Positions 8,319 to 16,965 of a stretch of DNA of 64,000 nucleotides are shown piece after piece; within the stretch, counting starts at the first letter, position 1; each line of letters starts with the position of its first letter. The notes beneath the pieces were generated by a model. That model was not told the origin of the DNA and did no database searches. It saw only the letters and a program-made list of their open reading frames with translations. This stretch comes from Mycolicibacterium frederiksbergense (lineage in GTDB: Bacteria > Actinomycetota > Actinomycetes > Mycobacteriales > Mycobacteriaceae): positions 4,014,249 to 4,078,248 of the forward strand of contig NZ_CP038799.1 in assembly GCF_012223425.1 (NCBI RefSeq). Direction: 5' to 3'. Position numbers and translations under genes: made by a program.

Positions 8319-9113
8319 TCAGGAGTCGGTGAAGGTGGCCCGCCGGCCTTCCTGGAACGCCCTGGTGCCTTCGGCGAAATCCGGGGAGGTCAGCAGGATC
8401 AGCTGGCCCTCGCGCTCACGGCCGATCGCTGCTTCCAGCTCGGTGAGCGTGGCGTCGTTGATGGCCTGTTTGGTCTTGCGCAAGGCGACGGCGGGTCCGC
8501 CGGCCAGGGTGCTGATCACCTCGGCCACGGCCGCGTGGAGGTCCTCGGGAGCGTGCACCGAGGTGACCAGGCCCCAGTCGTATGCCTCGGCCGCGGAGAT
8601 GCGCTCGGCCAGCAGCGCCATCCGCTGCGCACGGATCCGGCCCACCGCGGCCGCGATCAGCGCCGACGCGCCACCGTCGGGCATCAGCCCGATCTTGGTG
8701 AAGGCCAGCATGAAAAACGCCTTCTCCGAGGCGAGTACGACATCACAGGCGATGGCCAGCGAGACGCCGACCCCGGCGGCCGGGCCTTGCACCACCGAGA
8801 CGACGGGCTTGGGCAACGCGACGATGGAACGCACCGCCCGGTTGGCGGCATCGAGCACCACCTCGGGTCCGTTGACCGATTTGGCGGACACGTCCTCGGC
8901 GCTGATGCCGGCGCCGGAGCTGAAACCGCGGCCCGCGCCGGACAACTTCACGACGCGGACCGCGGGATCTGTGGCGGCCGCCTCGAGTGCGTCGGCGATA
9001 CCGGTCAGCATCGCCTCCGACAGCGAGTTCAGGCTGTCGGGCCGGTTCAGCGTCACCGCCAGCACGCCATCGGCGAGCTCCACGGTCAACTGCTCGATGC
9101 TGCGATACGTCAT
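8319..9113 (-). CDS. Enoyl-CoA hydratase (EchA10/EchA11-like)
   Basis: Full-length crotonase, 264 residues. Oxyanion-hole motifs SGAGRGFSSGAGISAEDV (about residues 58-75) and VVQGPAAGVGVSLAIACD (about 108-125) are present; the region that carries the catalytic Glu in hydratases reads TKIGLMPDGGASALI, with Asp in place of the usual Glu, as in isomerase-type members. By gene order it corresponds to Rv1141c/Rv1142c (EchA11/EchA10) next to mcr. Divergent from mcr with a palindrome between them. Likely role is in methyl-branched or sterol-derived acyl-CoA breakdown, inferred from the racemase neighbour. Confidence 0.9.
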   Translation of the reverse strand: MTYRSIEQLTVELADGVLAVTLNRPDSLNSLSEAMLTGIADALEAAATDPAVRVVKLSGAGRGFSSGAGISAEDVSAKSVNGPEVVLDAANRAVRSIVALPKPVVSVVQGPAAGVGVSLAIACDVVLASEKAFFMLAFTKIGLMPDGGASALIAAAVGRIRAQRMALLAERISAAEAYDWGLVTSVHAPEDLHAAVAEVISTLAGGPAVALRKTKQAINDATLTELEAAIGREREGQLILLTSPDFAEGTRAFQEGRRATFTDS

Positions 9114-9158
9114 CTGTACGCCCTCAGGTTTGGCGGGTGGGTGACCCGCGGCCGGTCG

Positions 9159-9174
9159 ACTTGGTTATACAAGT
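9159..9174. promoter_or_regulatory. Palindromic operator candidate between echA and mcr
   Basis: Inverted repeat ACTTG-gttata-CAAGT, a perfect 5-6-5 dyad, in the 113-nt divergent region. CTTG(N6)CAAG dyads are typical of TetR-type lipid regulators, but no regulator gene is adjacent. It also holds gttata, which could be part of a -10 element. Confidence 0.45.
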
Positions 9175-9226
9175 AAGCTATGTCGGCGGTCAACTACTCA
9201 GTACTCAACGGCGAAGGACGGTAGGC

Positions 9227-10309
9227 ATGGCGGGACCACTGCAGGGAATGCGAGTCGTGGAATTGGCCGGCATCGGGCCCGGCCCGCACGCAGCCATGAT
9301 TCTGGGAGACCTGGGGGCCGACGTGGTGCGCGTCGATCGCCCGACGGCCAAGAACGGCGCCATCTCGGACGCGATGCTGCGCAACCGGCGTTCGGTGACT
9401 GCGGACCTGAAATCCGATGAGGGACGCCAGTTCGTCCTCGATCTGGTCGCCAAGGCCGACGTGCTGATCGAGGGTTTCCGGCCCGGTGTCACCGAACGCC
9501 TCGGCCTCGGACCCGAGGACTGCGCCAAGGTCAACGAGAAGTTGGTCTACGCCCGCATGACCGGGTGGGGCCAGGACGGTCCGCGTGCGCTGCAGGCAGG
9601 CCACGACATCAACTACATCTCCCTCAACGGCGTGCTGCACGCGATCGGCCGCAAGGGTGAGCGCCCGGTACCGCCGCTGAACCTGGCCGGTGATTTCGGC
9701 GGTGGGTCGATGTTCCTGCTGCTCGGCATCCTGTCGGCGCTGTGGGAACGGCAGACCTCGGGCAAGGGCCAGGTGGTCGATGCCGCGATGATCGACGGCT
9801 CCAGCGTGCTGATCCAGATGATGTGGGCCTTCCGTGCGCAGGGCGTGTGGAGCGATGAGCGCGGCACCAACATGCTCGACACCGGCGCCCCGTACTACGA
9901 CACCTACGAGACCGCCGACGGCAAGTACTTCGCCATCGGCGCGATCGAGCCACAGTTCTACGCCGAACTTCTGGCCAAGCTGGGCCTGGACCCGGCGACG
10001 CTGCCGGCACAGAACGACATGGAGCGCTGGAAAGAACTGCGGGCCACCTTCACCGAGGTGTTCAAGACCAAGGACCGCGATGAGTGGGCCGCCGTGTTCG
10101 CCGGCTCCGACGCCTGCGCGACACCGGTGCTTGCGTTCGGCGAGGTGCTCGACGAACCGCATATCGCCGACCGCTCCACGTTCTACGAGACCCAGCACGG
10201 GCTGCAGCCGATGCCGGCCCCGCGCTTCTCGCGCAGCGAACCCGCCGTGCCGAGCCCGCCACCGCTGATCGGCGCGGACAACGACGCCGTCCTCAAAGAC
10301 TGGGCCTGA
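9227..10309 (+). CDS. mcr: Alpha-methylacyl-CoA racemase
   Basis: Class III CoA-transferase-fold enzyme that interconverts (R)- and (S)-2-methylacyl-CoA, needed for beta-oxidation of methyl-branched fatty acids and the sterol side chain. 360 residues, the same size as M. tuberculosis MCR (Rv1143). The ATG at 9227 begins MAGPLQGMRVVELAGIGPGP, the family N-terminus; a GGACGG-like sequence precedes it. The key segments are GPHAAMILGDLGADVVRVD, NEKLVYARMTGWGQDGP, GHDINYISLNGVLHAIG (catalytic His126 of MCR lies in this GHDINY motif) and TGAPYYDTYETADGK (catalytic Asp156). First gene of a likely operon with the SDR 34 nt downstream. Confidence 0.95.
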   Translation: MAGPLQGMRVVELAGIGPGPHAAMILGDLGADVVRVDRPTAKNGAISDAMLRNRRSVTADLKSDEGRQFVLDLVAKADVLIEGFRPGVTERLGLGPEDCAKVNEKLVYARMTGWGQDGPRALQAGHDINYISLNGVLHAIGRKGERPVPPLNLAGDFGGGSMFLLLGILSALWERQTSGKGQVVDAAMIDGSSVLIQMMWAFRAQGVWSDERGTNMLDTGAPYYDTYETADGKYFAIGAIEPQFYAELLAKLGLDPATLPAQNDMERWKELRATFTEVFKTKDRDEWAAVFAGSDACATPVLAFGEVLDEPHIADRSTFYETQHGLQPMPAPRFSRSEPAVPSPPPLIGADNDAVLKDWA

Positions 10310-10343
10310 CAGCCCCAACCTTCAACGAAAGGAACTGCAGCAC

Positions 10344-11099
10344 GTGGAAATCAAGGATTCGGTAGCCGTTGTCACCGGCGGGGCCTCGGGCCTCGGCCTG
10401 GCGACCACCAAGCGACTGCTCGACGCCGGCGCCTCCGTCGTCGTCATCGACCTCAAGGGTGAGGAAGCGGTCGCCGAACTGGGCGAGCGCGCCACCTTCG
10501 TCGCCGCCAACGTCACCGACGAGGATGCGGTCAGCAAGGCCCTGGATGTGGCCGAGTCGCTCGGCCCGGTACGCATCAATGTCAACTGCGCCGGCATCGG
10601 CAACGCGATCAAGACCCTCGGCAAGGAAGGTCCGTTCCCGTTGGACGGCTTCCGCAAGGTCGTCGAGGTGAACCTGATCGGCACCTTCAACGTGCTGCGG
10701 CTGGCGGCCGAGCGGATCGCCAAGACGGAGCCCTTGAAGGGTGAAGAGCGCGGCGTCATCATCAACACCGCCTCGGTCGCGGCGTTCGACGGACAGATCG
10801 GTCAGGCCGCCTACTCGGCGTCCAAGGGCGGTGTCGTCGGGCTGACCCTGCCGGTCGCCCGTGACCTGTCGCGCAGCCTGATCCGCGTCTGCACCATCGC
10901 GCCGGGCCTGTTCAAGACCCCGCTGCTGGGCTCCCTGCCCGAGGAGGCGCAGAAGTCCCTCGGGCAGCAGGTGCCCCACCCGGCACGCCTGGGTGACCCG
11001 GACGAGTACGGCGCGCTGGCCGTGCATATCGTGGAAAACCCGATGCTCAATGGCGAGGTCATCCGGCTGGATGGCGCGATCCGCATGGCTCCGAGGTAA
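10344..11099 (+). CDS. SDR 3-hydroxyacyl-CoA dehydrogenase, HSD17B10-like (Rv1144 type)
   Basis: Classical short-chain dehydrogenase, 251 residues. Cofactor motif TGGASGLG at residues 12-19, NCAGIG, and the active-site pattern S...YSASK within NTASVAAFDGQIGQAAYSAS. The sequence is of the 17beta-HSD10 (type II 3-hydroxyacyl-CoA dehydrogenase) group, which oxidises 2-methyl-3-hydroxyacyl-CoA; this fits the mcr neighbour. The GTG at 10344 is preceded by GAAAGGAAC, a usable ribosome-binding site. Order mcr-SDR matches Rv1143-Rv1144. Confidence 0.92.
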   Translation: MEIKDSVAVVTGGASGLGLATTKRLLDAGASVVVIDLKGEEAVAELGERATFVAANVTDEDAVSKALDVAESLGPVRINVNCAGIGNAIKTLGKEGPFPLDGFRKVVEVNLIGTFNVLRLAAERIAKTEPLKGEERGVIINTASVAAFDGQIGQAAYSASKGGVVGLTLPVARDLSRSLIRVCTIAPGLFKTPLLGSLPEEAQKSLGQQVPHPARLGDPDEYGALAVHIVENPMLNGEVIRLDGAIRMAPR

Positions 11100-11107
11100 G
11101 GACTGAT

Positions 11108-12109
11108 ATGTCACTGGTCACCAAGTTCACCGAGGCGTTCGGTGTGGAACATCCGATCGCTCAGGGTGGTATGCAGTGGGTGGGTCGTGCGGAGTTGGTC
11201 GCGGCTGTGGCGAATGCGGGTGGTTTGGGTTTCATCACCGCGTTGACTCAGCCGACGCCTGCGGATCTGGCCGATGAGATCGCCAAGACCCGGGATCTGA
11301 CCGATAAGCCGTTCGGGGTGAATCTGACGATCCTGCCGGCGATCAACCCGCCCCCGTATGACGAGTACCGCAAGGTGATCGTGGATGCCGGGGTGAAGAT
11401 CGTGGAGACCGCGGGTTCCAACCCGGCTCCGCATCTGCCGATGTTCCATGACAACGGGATCAAGGTGCTGCACAAGTGCACCTCGGTGCGCCACGCGATC
11501 AAGGCCCAGACCCTGGGTGTGGATGGCATCAGCATCGATGGTTTCGAGTGCGCGGGTCATCCGGGCGAGGACGATATCCCGGGTCTGGTGCTCATCCCGG
11601 CGGCGGCCAGGGAGATCGAGATCCCGATGATCGCCTCGGGCGGTTTCGGTGATGCGCGTGGCTTGGTGGCTGCGTTGGCGCTGGGCGCCGATGGGGTGAA
11701 CATGGGCACCCGGTTCATGGCCACCGTGGAGTCCTGCATTCATCAGAACGTCAAGGATGCGATCGTGGCGACCGATGAGCGGGGCACCGAGCTGATCTTT
11801 CGGAGTCTGCACAACACGGCGCGGGTGGCGTCCAACGCGGTGTCGCGTGAGGTGGTGGACATTCTCAAGGGTGGTGGTCAGTTCGACGATGTCAAGGATC
11901 TGGTGGCCGGTGTGCGGGGCCGCAAGGTCTTCGATGACGGCGATGTCGATGCCGGTATCTGGACGGCGGGCACCGTGATGGGTCTGATCCACGACATCCC
12001 GACCGTGGAGGAGCTGATCTCGCGGATGGTCAGCGAGGCCGAGGACATCATCATCGGCCGACTGGCCGACATGGTGAACATCGACGAGCCGGAGCAGGCC
12101 ACCGCCTGA
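11108..12109 (+). CDS. Nitronate monooxygenase (2-nitropropane dioxygenase family)
   Basis: FMN-dependent flavoprotein of 333 residues, TIM-barrel fold. HPIAQGGMQWVGRAELVAA at the start, the strand-end GFECAGHPGEDD with the His of the NMO active site, then IASGGFGDARGLVAALALG and GADGVNMGTRFMAT for FMN phosphate binding. Family members oxidise nitronates such as propionate-3-nitronate; others in mycobacteria are of unknown function. It starts 8 nt after the SDR with TAAGGA as ribosome-binding site, so probably belongs to the mcr operon. Codon choice is unlike its neighbours: many third-position T and G (ggt, gcg, gat, ttg), starting about 11160. Confidence 0.92.
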   Translation: MSLVTKFTEAFGVEHPIAQGGMQWVGRAELVAAVANAGGLGFITALTQPTPADLADEIAKTRDLTDKPFGVNLTILPAINPPPYDEYRKVIVDAGVKIVETAGSNPAPHLPMFHDNGIKVLHKCTSVRHAIKAQTLGVDGISIDGFECAGHPGEDDIPGLVLIPAAAREIEIPMIASGGFGDARGLVAALALGADGVNMGTRFMATVESCIHQNVKDAIVATDERGTELIFRSLHNTARVASNAVSREVVDILKGGGQFDDVKDLVAGVRGRKVFDDGDVDAGIWTAGTVMGLIHDIPTVEELISRMVSEAEDIIIGRLADMVNIDEPEQATA

Positions 12110-12136
12110 TCCGGAGGCTCTGACCCCGAGCACACA

Positions 12137-12185
12137 ACCGCCCGGTCGAGGCCGCGAGGAAACTCGCGGTGTTCGATCGGGCGGT
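12137..12185. terminator. Palindromic terminator, left copy of a repeated element
   Basis: Hairpin with outer arms accgcccggtcga and tcgatcgggcggt (one mismatch in 13) and inner arms cgcgag/ctcgcg around gaaa, followed on the plus strand by ttctcgtt. It separates the convergent nitronate monooxygenase and 13E12 genes. A closely related copy occurs at 14020-14077. Confidence 0.75.
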
Positions 12186-12202
12186 TCTCGTTGCGCCCGT
12201 TG

Positions 12203-13887
12203 TCAAAAGGGCGGCGGGTCGCTGTCGCTCGCCGCGCGTTCGAGGGTGCGTTGGAGTTGGTTGTGTGCGCGTTCGGTGGTGATGCGTTGGGCGCGGTCTT
12301 GGGTGCGGGTGCGTTGTCGGAGCGGCATCTTGGTGTCGCGGTCGGTGTCGTTGATCAGGGTGATGGCGCGTTTTCGTGGGATGGGTGTCTGGATGTTCCA
12401 GTGCGGGAACAGGATTGATGCACCAGGGGCCCTTGCGTAGCTGTGCCCGGTGGGTGCGGTCCAGTGGATGGTGCCGTCGGGTTGGGCGGTGGGTGTCCAG
12501 CCACCGAAGGTCTTCACCAGATGGTGCAGACGGCAGAGCGGCCCGAGATTGCCCGGATGCGTCGCCCCGGCCGGCCACGGGGTCAGATGATCCAAGTCGC
12601 AGCGGTGCGCGGCCCGATTACAGCCGGGGAAGCTGCAGGTCATGGAGCGCATCCGGACGAACGCGGTCAGCGCGGCCGAGGGCCGGTATCGGGGTTCGGC
12701 GGGCAGGTCGGCGATGTCGGCGAGGGGTGTGCTGGTGGCGCCGGCGGCGATGAGTTCGGCGAGCATCGCGGCGGGAATGATGGCGCCGTCGAGCATCACC
12801 CCGGGGCTGGGGTTGCAGGCCGCGGGCTTGGTCGGCTCGACAGTGTGGGGGCGGGCAGCCGACGCGGCGGGCTCGGACTCCGCGGCCGGTGCCTGCGGCT
12901 CGCGCTTGGGTGCAGCGGGTTCGGGCTTCGCGGCGGGTGTCTGCGGCTCTCGCTCGACAGTCCGCTCCTCTTTCGCTGGCGCGGCCTCGGTCGCGGCTGG
13001 CTCGGAGTCCGGGGTGCCCGCAGCACCCGGCCTGGTTTGGCGGGGGCGGTCTTCACCCGCGGCGGCACTTTGTCGGTGAGCGCGTAGATGGTGAGTGCGC
13101 CCGCGCGTGGATCTTTCCCGCTGCCCGCACAGCCGGCATCCCCGCACTCACAGGTCAGCCGCTCCAGGGCCGGGCCGACCACACCCAACGCCGCCAGCGC
13201 CGCGGCACGCAGTTCCCCACGCTTACGGGGATCACTGGCGCAGACCGTGTCGGCCAGGTCGTTGAGCCGTTGCTCCAAGATCTTCTTGTCGGTGATGCGC
13301 AGCCTGCCCCAGAACGAGGCCACCCCGTTGGGGTCATCCTTGTCGTCGAATTCGACGTAGAGGTCTTTGGCGGCCCGTGTGGAGCGCACCACGGCGTCGG
13401 GGTCGAATTTCTCCACCCACAGATCGACCGCGCCGATCAGTTGTTTCTCCGAATGCGCCCCGTATTCGCCCGCTTCCGCGGAGATGGCGGTGTCGATCAA
13501 CCCCAGCGCGTCCTCGTCGACGACCAGATGGGTGCGCCAGGTGATCGCATCGATGACCGTGGCCGAGATGACTCCGGTGGCGAAGAGGGCTGCGGTGCGG
13601 GGTAGCCGGTCACGTAGGGCTTGGGCGATGCGCATCTGCTTGGACGCCCCGTGCGAGTTCAGGTTGCAGGCCGCCGCGACCGCGGCCTGCGCCCACGCCC
13701 ACCCATCGATGACCTGATGGGCGACCACATCGTCCTCGTCATCGCACTGGCGGGCCACCACCTCGCCGATCAGGGCCAAACGCTGCGCGGCGGCCCTCGC
13801 CTCGGTCTGGGTCATGGTGGTGACCGCGGAGATGAGCGCCTCATCGCTCAACCCGGCGAGTGCGCCACGATCCAAGACTTCGAACAT
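12203..13887 (-). pseudogene. 13E12/DUF222-family HNH endonuclease-like protein, frameshifted
   Basis: Member of the multi-copy mycobacterial 13E12 (DUF222 plus HNH) family. The N-terminal DUF222 part (from MFEVLDRGALAGLSDEA, start 13887; an upstream ATG at 13917 is possible) reads in one frame to about 13045 (TDKVPPRVKTAPAKPG). The Ala/Pro/Glu-rich linker and the HNH domain (MTCSFPGC, CDLDHLTPWPAG, LGPLCRLHHLVK) read in the -1 frame to the stop at 12203. The likely lesion is loss of one base in the G5 tract at 13042-13046 (C run on the coding strand). It is either a sequencing error, a real mutation or a slippage site. The Cys/His ligands of the HNH are intact. In M. tuberculosis a 13E12 copy (Rv1148c) lies in the same neighbourhood. 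Confidence 0.85.
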
Positions 13888-14019
13888 GTGTTCGATAATA
13901 CTCGCGGCCACCGACATTGACAGCAGGGATTGCCGGGCTGTGGAGAAGCAAAAATCGGTCTCGCGGAGCCTCGGCTCGGCGGCTGGCATGACCGGTGAGT
14001 CAGGTCCAGGGAGCAAGAA

Positions 14020-14077
14020 ACCGCCCGGTCGAACCCACAGAAAATCTGCGGTGGTCGGTCGGACGGTTCTCGTCGTG
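14020..14077. repeat. Palindromic repeat, right copy flanking the 13E12 element
   Basis: Shares accgcccggtcga at its left end and ggacggttctcgt at its right end with the element at 12137-12190, including the internal gcggt segment; the alignment needs one gap and I estimate about three quarters of positions identical. The arms can pair (accgcccggtcga with tcggtcggacggt, with mismatches). On the minus strand it ends gggcggtttcttgc, so it can also terminate the small gene at 14144-14266. Confidence 0.6.
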
Positions 14078-14143
14078 CTTGGTCGGCGGGGCGGCCTTCA
14101 GCCGCTCAGGCCGGCCGGAGAAGCCGGATGGCGTGTGCTGCGG

Positions 14144-14266
14144 TCAGACCGCGGCAGCGAGGTCGGGGAACTGCTCCGAGGTATCACCCTCGACCAGGAC
14201 GTCCCCGTGGTACAGGGCGTCGAAATCAACCTTGATGACATCTGCGTTGGTGTCGTCGATCCACAT
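14144..14266 (-). CDS. Small hypothetical protein (40 residues)
   Basis: Possible short gene starting MWIDDTNADVIKVDFDAL and ending FPDLAAAV. The composition is acidic and protein-like, and a palindromic terminator lies just downstream on the same strand. The frame is open upstream to 14329. No ribosome-binding site is convincing and I do not recognise the family; the length is too short to be sure it is translated. Confidence 0.35.
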   Translation of the reverse strand: MWIDDTNADVIKVDFDALYHGDVLVEGDTSEQFPDLAAAV

Positions 14267-14629
14267 GCCGTGAAGCGTATGGGCGGTGATTAAGAGAACT
14301 TTGAGCCCAGCTTGCGAAAATCGTGGCAATTCTTACCGCCGGGTAGGTTTAGGCTGCTGGCGCGTTGGGAAACCCGTTTTCATTCCGCCGGAGAATGCCT
14401 TCTGAACTGCATGTATGTGGGCGAGTCGGACGCCCGTCGAAACGCCGGAAAGTTTGCCGGGACCCCCGGTTGCACCCCACGCCTCAGCAAATTCTTACTG
14501 ACGAGTAGCCCGCGCCGCGCATGTCGCTGTGACGCGAGTGACAAAAGTGACTCCTGTTGTGATTGGGATTCCATGGCGCAGGTGAACCTCGGGGCCTGCG
14601 ACACCGTATCTCTACCAAGATCATCCGCG
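14267..14629. other. Intergenic region upstream of mmpL
   Basis: About 360 nt with lower GC than its surroundings and no convincing gene. It contains two near-copies of the word attctta (about 14327 and 14490) followed by gacgag or gccggg, which could be coincidental. The mmpL promoter lies at its right edge. Confidence 0.4.
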
Positions 14630-14661
14630 TTGACCCAACGACTTACCCTTGTTAACTTAAC
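14630..14661 (+). promoter_or_regulatory. mmpL promoter with overlapping operator palindrome
   Basis: TTGACC (14630-14635), 17-nt spacer, TAACTT (14653-14658): a good SigA-type promoter, 30 nt before the mmpL start. The -10 box is embedded in the perfect dyad GTTAA-C-TTAAC (14651-14661), placed where a repressor would block RNA polymerase. The TetR gene directly downstream of mmpL is the obvious candidate to bind it. Confidence 0.6.
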
Positions 14662-14688
14662 GACGATAGGACTTCGAAGGGAACGATC

Positions 14689-16965
14689 GTGCTGAACCGA
14701 ATCGCTCAGCTCGCGATGGCCGCCCCCCGCCGGGTGCTGGCCGTGACGGCGCTTGTCATGGTCGCCGCGGCGATCTTCGGCATCCCGGTGGCCAAGACGC
14801 TGTCCGCTGGCGGCTTCCAGGACCCGACCTCGCAGTCCTCGCAAGCGACCGCGCTGCTCACCGAGAAGTTCGACCAGGGTGACATGCAGCTGCTCATCAC
14901 GGTCACGTCGCCCGAAGGTGTCGACAGCCCGGCCGCCACTGCGACGGGCACCGAGATCGTCACCGCGCTGGAACGGTCGCCGCATGTCGCGCAGGTGTCC
15001 TCCGCGTGGACAGCGCCGCCCTCGGCGGCGGTCGAGCTGATCAGCAAGGACAAGAGCTCGGGGCTGATCGTCGCGGGCATCACCGGTGGAGAGAACGACG
15101 CGCAGAAATACGCCAAGGCGCTCTCGGACGAGTTCGCCCATGACCGACCCGGCGTCACCGTGCGATCCGGTGGGACGGCCATGGTCTACGCCCAGATCAA
15201 TGCGCAGACCGAACGGGACCTGCTGCGCATGGAGGCCATCGCCATCCCGTTGAGCTTCCTGGTACTGGTGTGGGTGTTCGGGGGGCTGGTGGCCGCCGCG
15301 GTGCCGATGGCCGTCGGCGGCATGGCCATTCTCGGATCGATGTCGGTGCTGAGGCTCATCACGTTCACCACCGACGTCTCGATCTTCGCGCTGAACCTGT
15401 CCATCGCGATGGGTCTGGCACTGGCCATCGACTACACCCTGCTGATCATCAGCCGCTTCCGTGACGAACTCTCAGACGGCGTGCCGCGGGACCGCGCACT
15501 CGCCCGCACCATGGCCACCGCGGGACGGACCGTGGTGTTCTCGGCGACCACCGTCGCACTGTCCATGGTGGCGATGCTGCTGTTCCCGATGTACTTCCTG
15601 AAATCGTTCGCCTACGCGGGAGTGGCCACCGTCGGTTTCGCCGCGCTTACCGCGATCATCGTCACCCCGGCGGCGATCTGGTTGCTCGGTGACCGGATGG
15701 ACGCCCTGAACGTGCGCTCGGTGTTCCGCCGTCCCGAGCCCGCAGAGACGAAGCCCGTCGAGCAGCAATTCTGGTACCGGTGGACGCGACGGGTGATGGG
15801 CCGAGCCCTCCCGCTCGGGTTGACGGTCGTGATCCTGCTCCTGGTGCTGGGAGCACCGTTCCTCGGAGTGAAATGGGGCTTCCCGGATGACCGGGTGCTG
15901 CCGGCGTCGGCGTCCGCGCATCAGGTGGGTGATCAACTCCGCGACGACTTCGTCGACAACTCGGCCACCGCGGTCACCGTCGTCGTACCCGATGCACAGG
16001 GACTGAGCCCGGCCCAGTTCGAGGACTACGCCGCCGCGTTGTCGAAGGTGCCCGACGTCGCCGCGGTCTCGACGCCGACGGGCGCATTCGTCGGTGGCAA
16101 CAAGGCCGGCCCGCCGGTCGCGCCGACCGGAATCGCGGACGGCAGTGCGTTTCTCACCGTCAGTAGTACCGCGCCGTTGTTCTCCGACGCGTCGGAGAAC
16201 CAGCTCGACGCGCTGCACGCGGTTTCGGGTCCGGGCGGGCACACCGTGCAGTTGACCGGCATCGCCCAGGTCAACCGGGACAGCGTCGTCGCGATCACCG
16301 ACCGGCTGCCGTGGGTGCTCGGGCTGATCGCGGTCATCACCTTCGGTCTGCTCTTCCTGCTCACCGGCAGTGTCGTACTTCCGGTGAAAGCCATTGTGCT
16401 CAACATTCTTTCGCTGACGGCGGCCTTCGGTGCGTTGGTGTGGATCTTCCAGGAAGGCCACCTGTCCGCGCTGGGCACCACCCCGACCGGCACCCTGGTG
16501 GCGAACATGCCGGTGCTGCTGTTCTGCATCGCGTTCGGGTTGTCGATGGACTACGAGGTGTTCCTACTCGCCAGGATCCGGGAGAACTGGCAGGCGTTGC
16601 GTGCCGCGGGTGGCAATACCGCGCGGGTGGACAACGACACCGCGGTGGCGCTGGGTCTGGCCCGCACCGGCCGGGTCATCACCGCCGCGGCGCTGGTCAT
16701 GTCGATATCGTTTGCGGCGTTGATCGCGGCCGAGGTGTCCTTCATGCGGATGTTCGGTGTCGGACTCACGCTGGCCGTACTGGTCGACGCCACCCTGGTG
16801 CGGATGGTGCTGGTGCCCGCGTTCATGCATGTCCTCGGGGGCTGGAACTGGTGGGCGCCCAAACCGCTGGTCCGACTGCATGATCGGATCGGGATCAGCG
16901 AATCGGGTGAGCCCGAGCCGGAGAGTCACACGAGGGTGCCCACGTCGGTGACGGACACTGGTTAA
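14689..16965 (+). CDS. MmpL-family RND transporter (MmpL13-like)
   Basis: Resistance-nodulation-division-type membrane transporter of 758 residues with the usual layout: helix at residues 15-33, periplasmic loop to about 180, five helices, a cytoplasmic stretch, helix near 375, second periplasmic loop to about 540, and five further helices with DYEVFLLARIRE. AIDYTLLIISRFRDEL is the conserved Asp-Tyr proton-relay motif of the first half, and SMDYEVFLL that of the second. It starts at GTG 14689 with GAAGGGA upstream. Position corresponds to mmpL13a/mmpL13b of M. tuberculosis, where the gene is split; here it is one continuous frame. Cargo is presumably an envelope lipid. The TetR gene follows without any gap. 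Confidence 0.92.
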   Translation: MLNRIAQLAMAAPRRVLAVTALVMVAAAIFGIPVAKTLSAGGFQDPTSQSSQATALLTEKFDQGDMQLLITVTSPEGVDSPAATATGTEIVTALERSPHVAQVSSAWTAPPSAAVELISKDKSSGLIVAGITGGENDAQKYAKALSDEFAHDRPGVTVRSGGTAMVYAQINAQTERDLLRMEAIAIPLSFLVLVWVFGGLVAAAVPMAVGGMAILGSMSVLRLITFTTDVSIFALNLSIAMGLALAIDYTLLIISRFRDELSDGVPRDRALARTMATAGRTVVFSATTVALSMVAMLLFPMYFLKSFAYAGVATVGFAALTAIIVTPAAIWLLGDRMDALNVRSVFRRPEPAETKPVEQQFWYRWTRRVMGRALPLGLTVVILLLVLGAPFLGVKWGFPDDRVLPASASAHQVGDQLRDDFVDNSATAVTVVVPDAQGLSPAQFEDYAAALSKVPDVAAVSTPTGAFVGGNKAGPPVAPTGIADGSAFLTVSSTAPLFSDASENQLDALHAVSGPGGHTVQLTGIAQVNRDSVVAITDRLPWVLGLIAVITFGLLFLLTGSVVLPVKAIVLNILSLTAAFGALVWIFQEGHLSALGTTPTGTLVANMPVLLFCIAFGLSMDYEVFLLARIRENWQALRAAGGNTARVDNDTAVALGLARTGRVITAAALVMSISFAALIAAEVSFMRMFGVGLTLAVLVDATLVRMVLVPAFMHVLGGWNWWAPKPLVRLHDRIGISESGEPEPESHTRVPTSVTDTG

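Noticed and set aside
13042..13050. Programmed -1 frameshift in the 13E12 gene
   Set aside because: The C run does not form an X XXY YYZ slippery heptamer in the reading frame and no clear downstream stimulator was seen, so simple indel is preferred, though not excluded.
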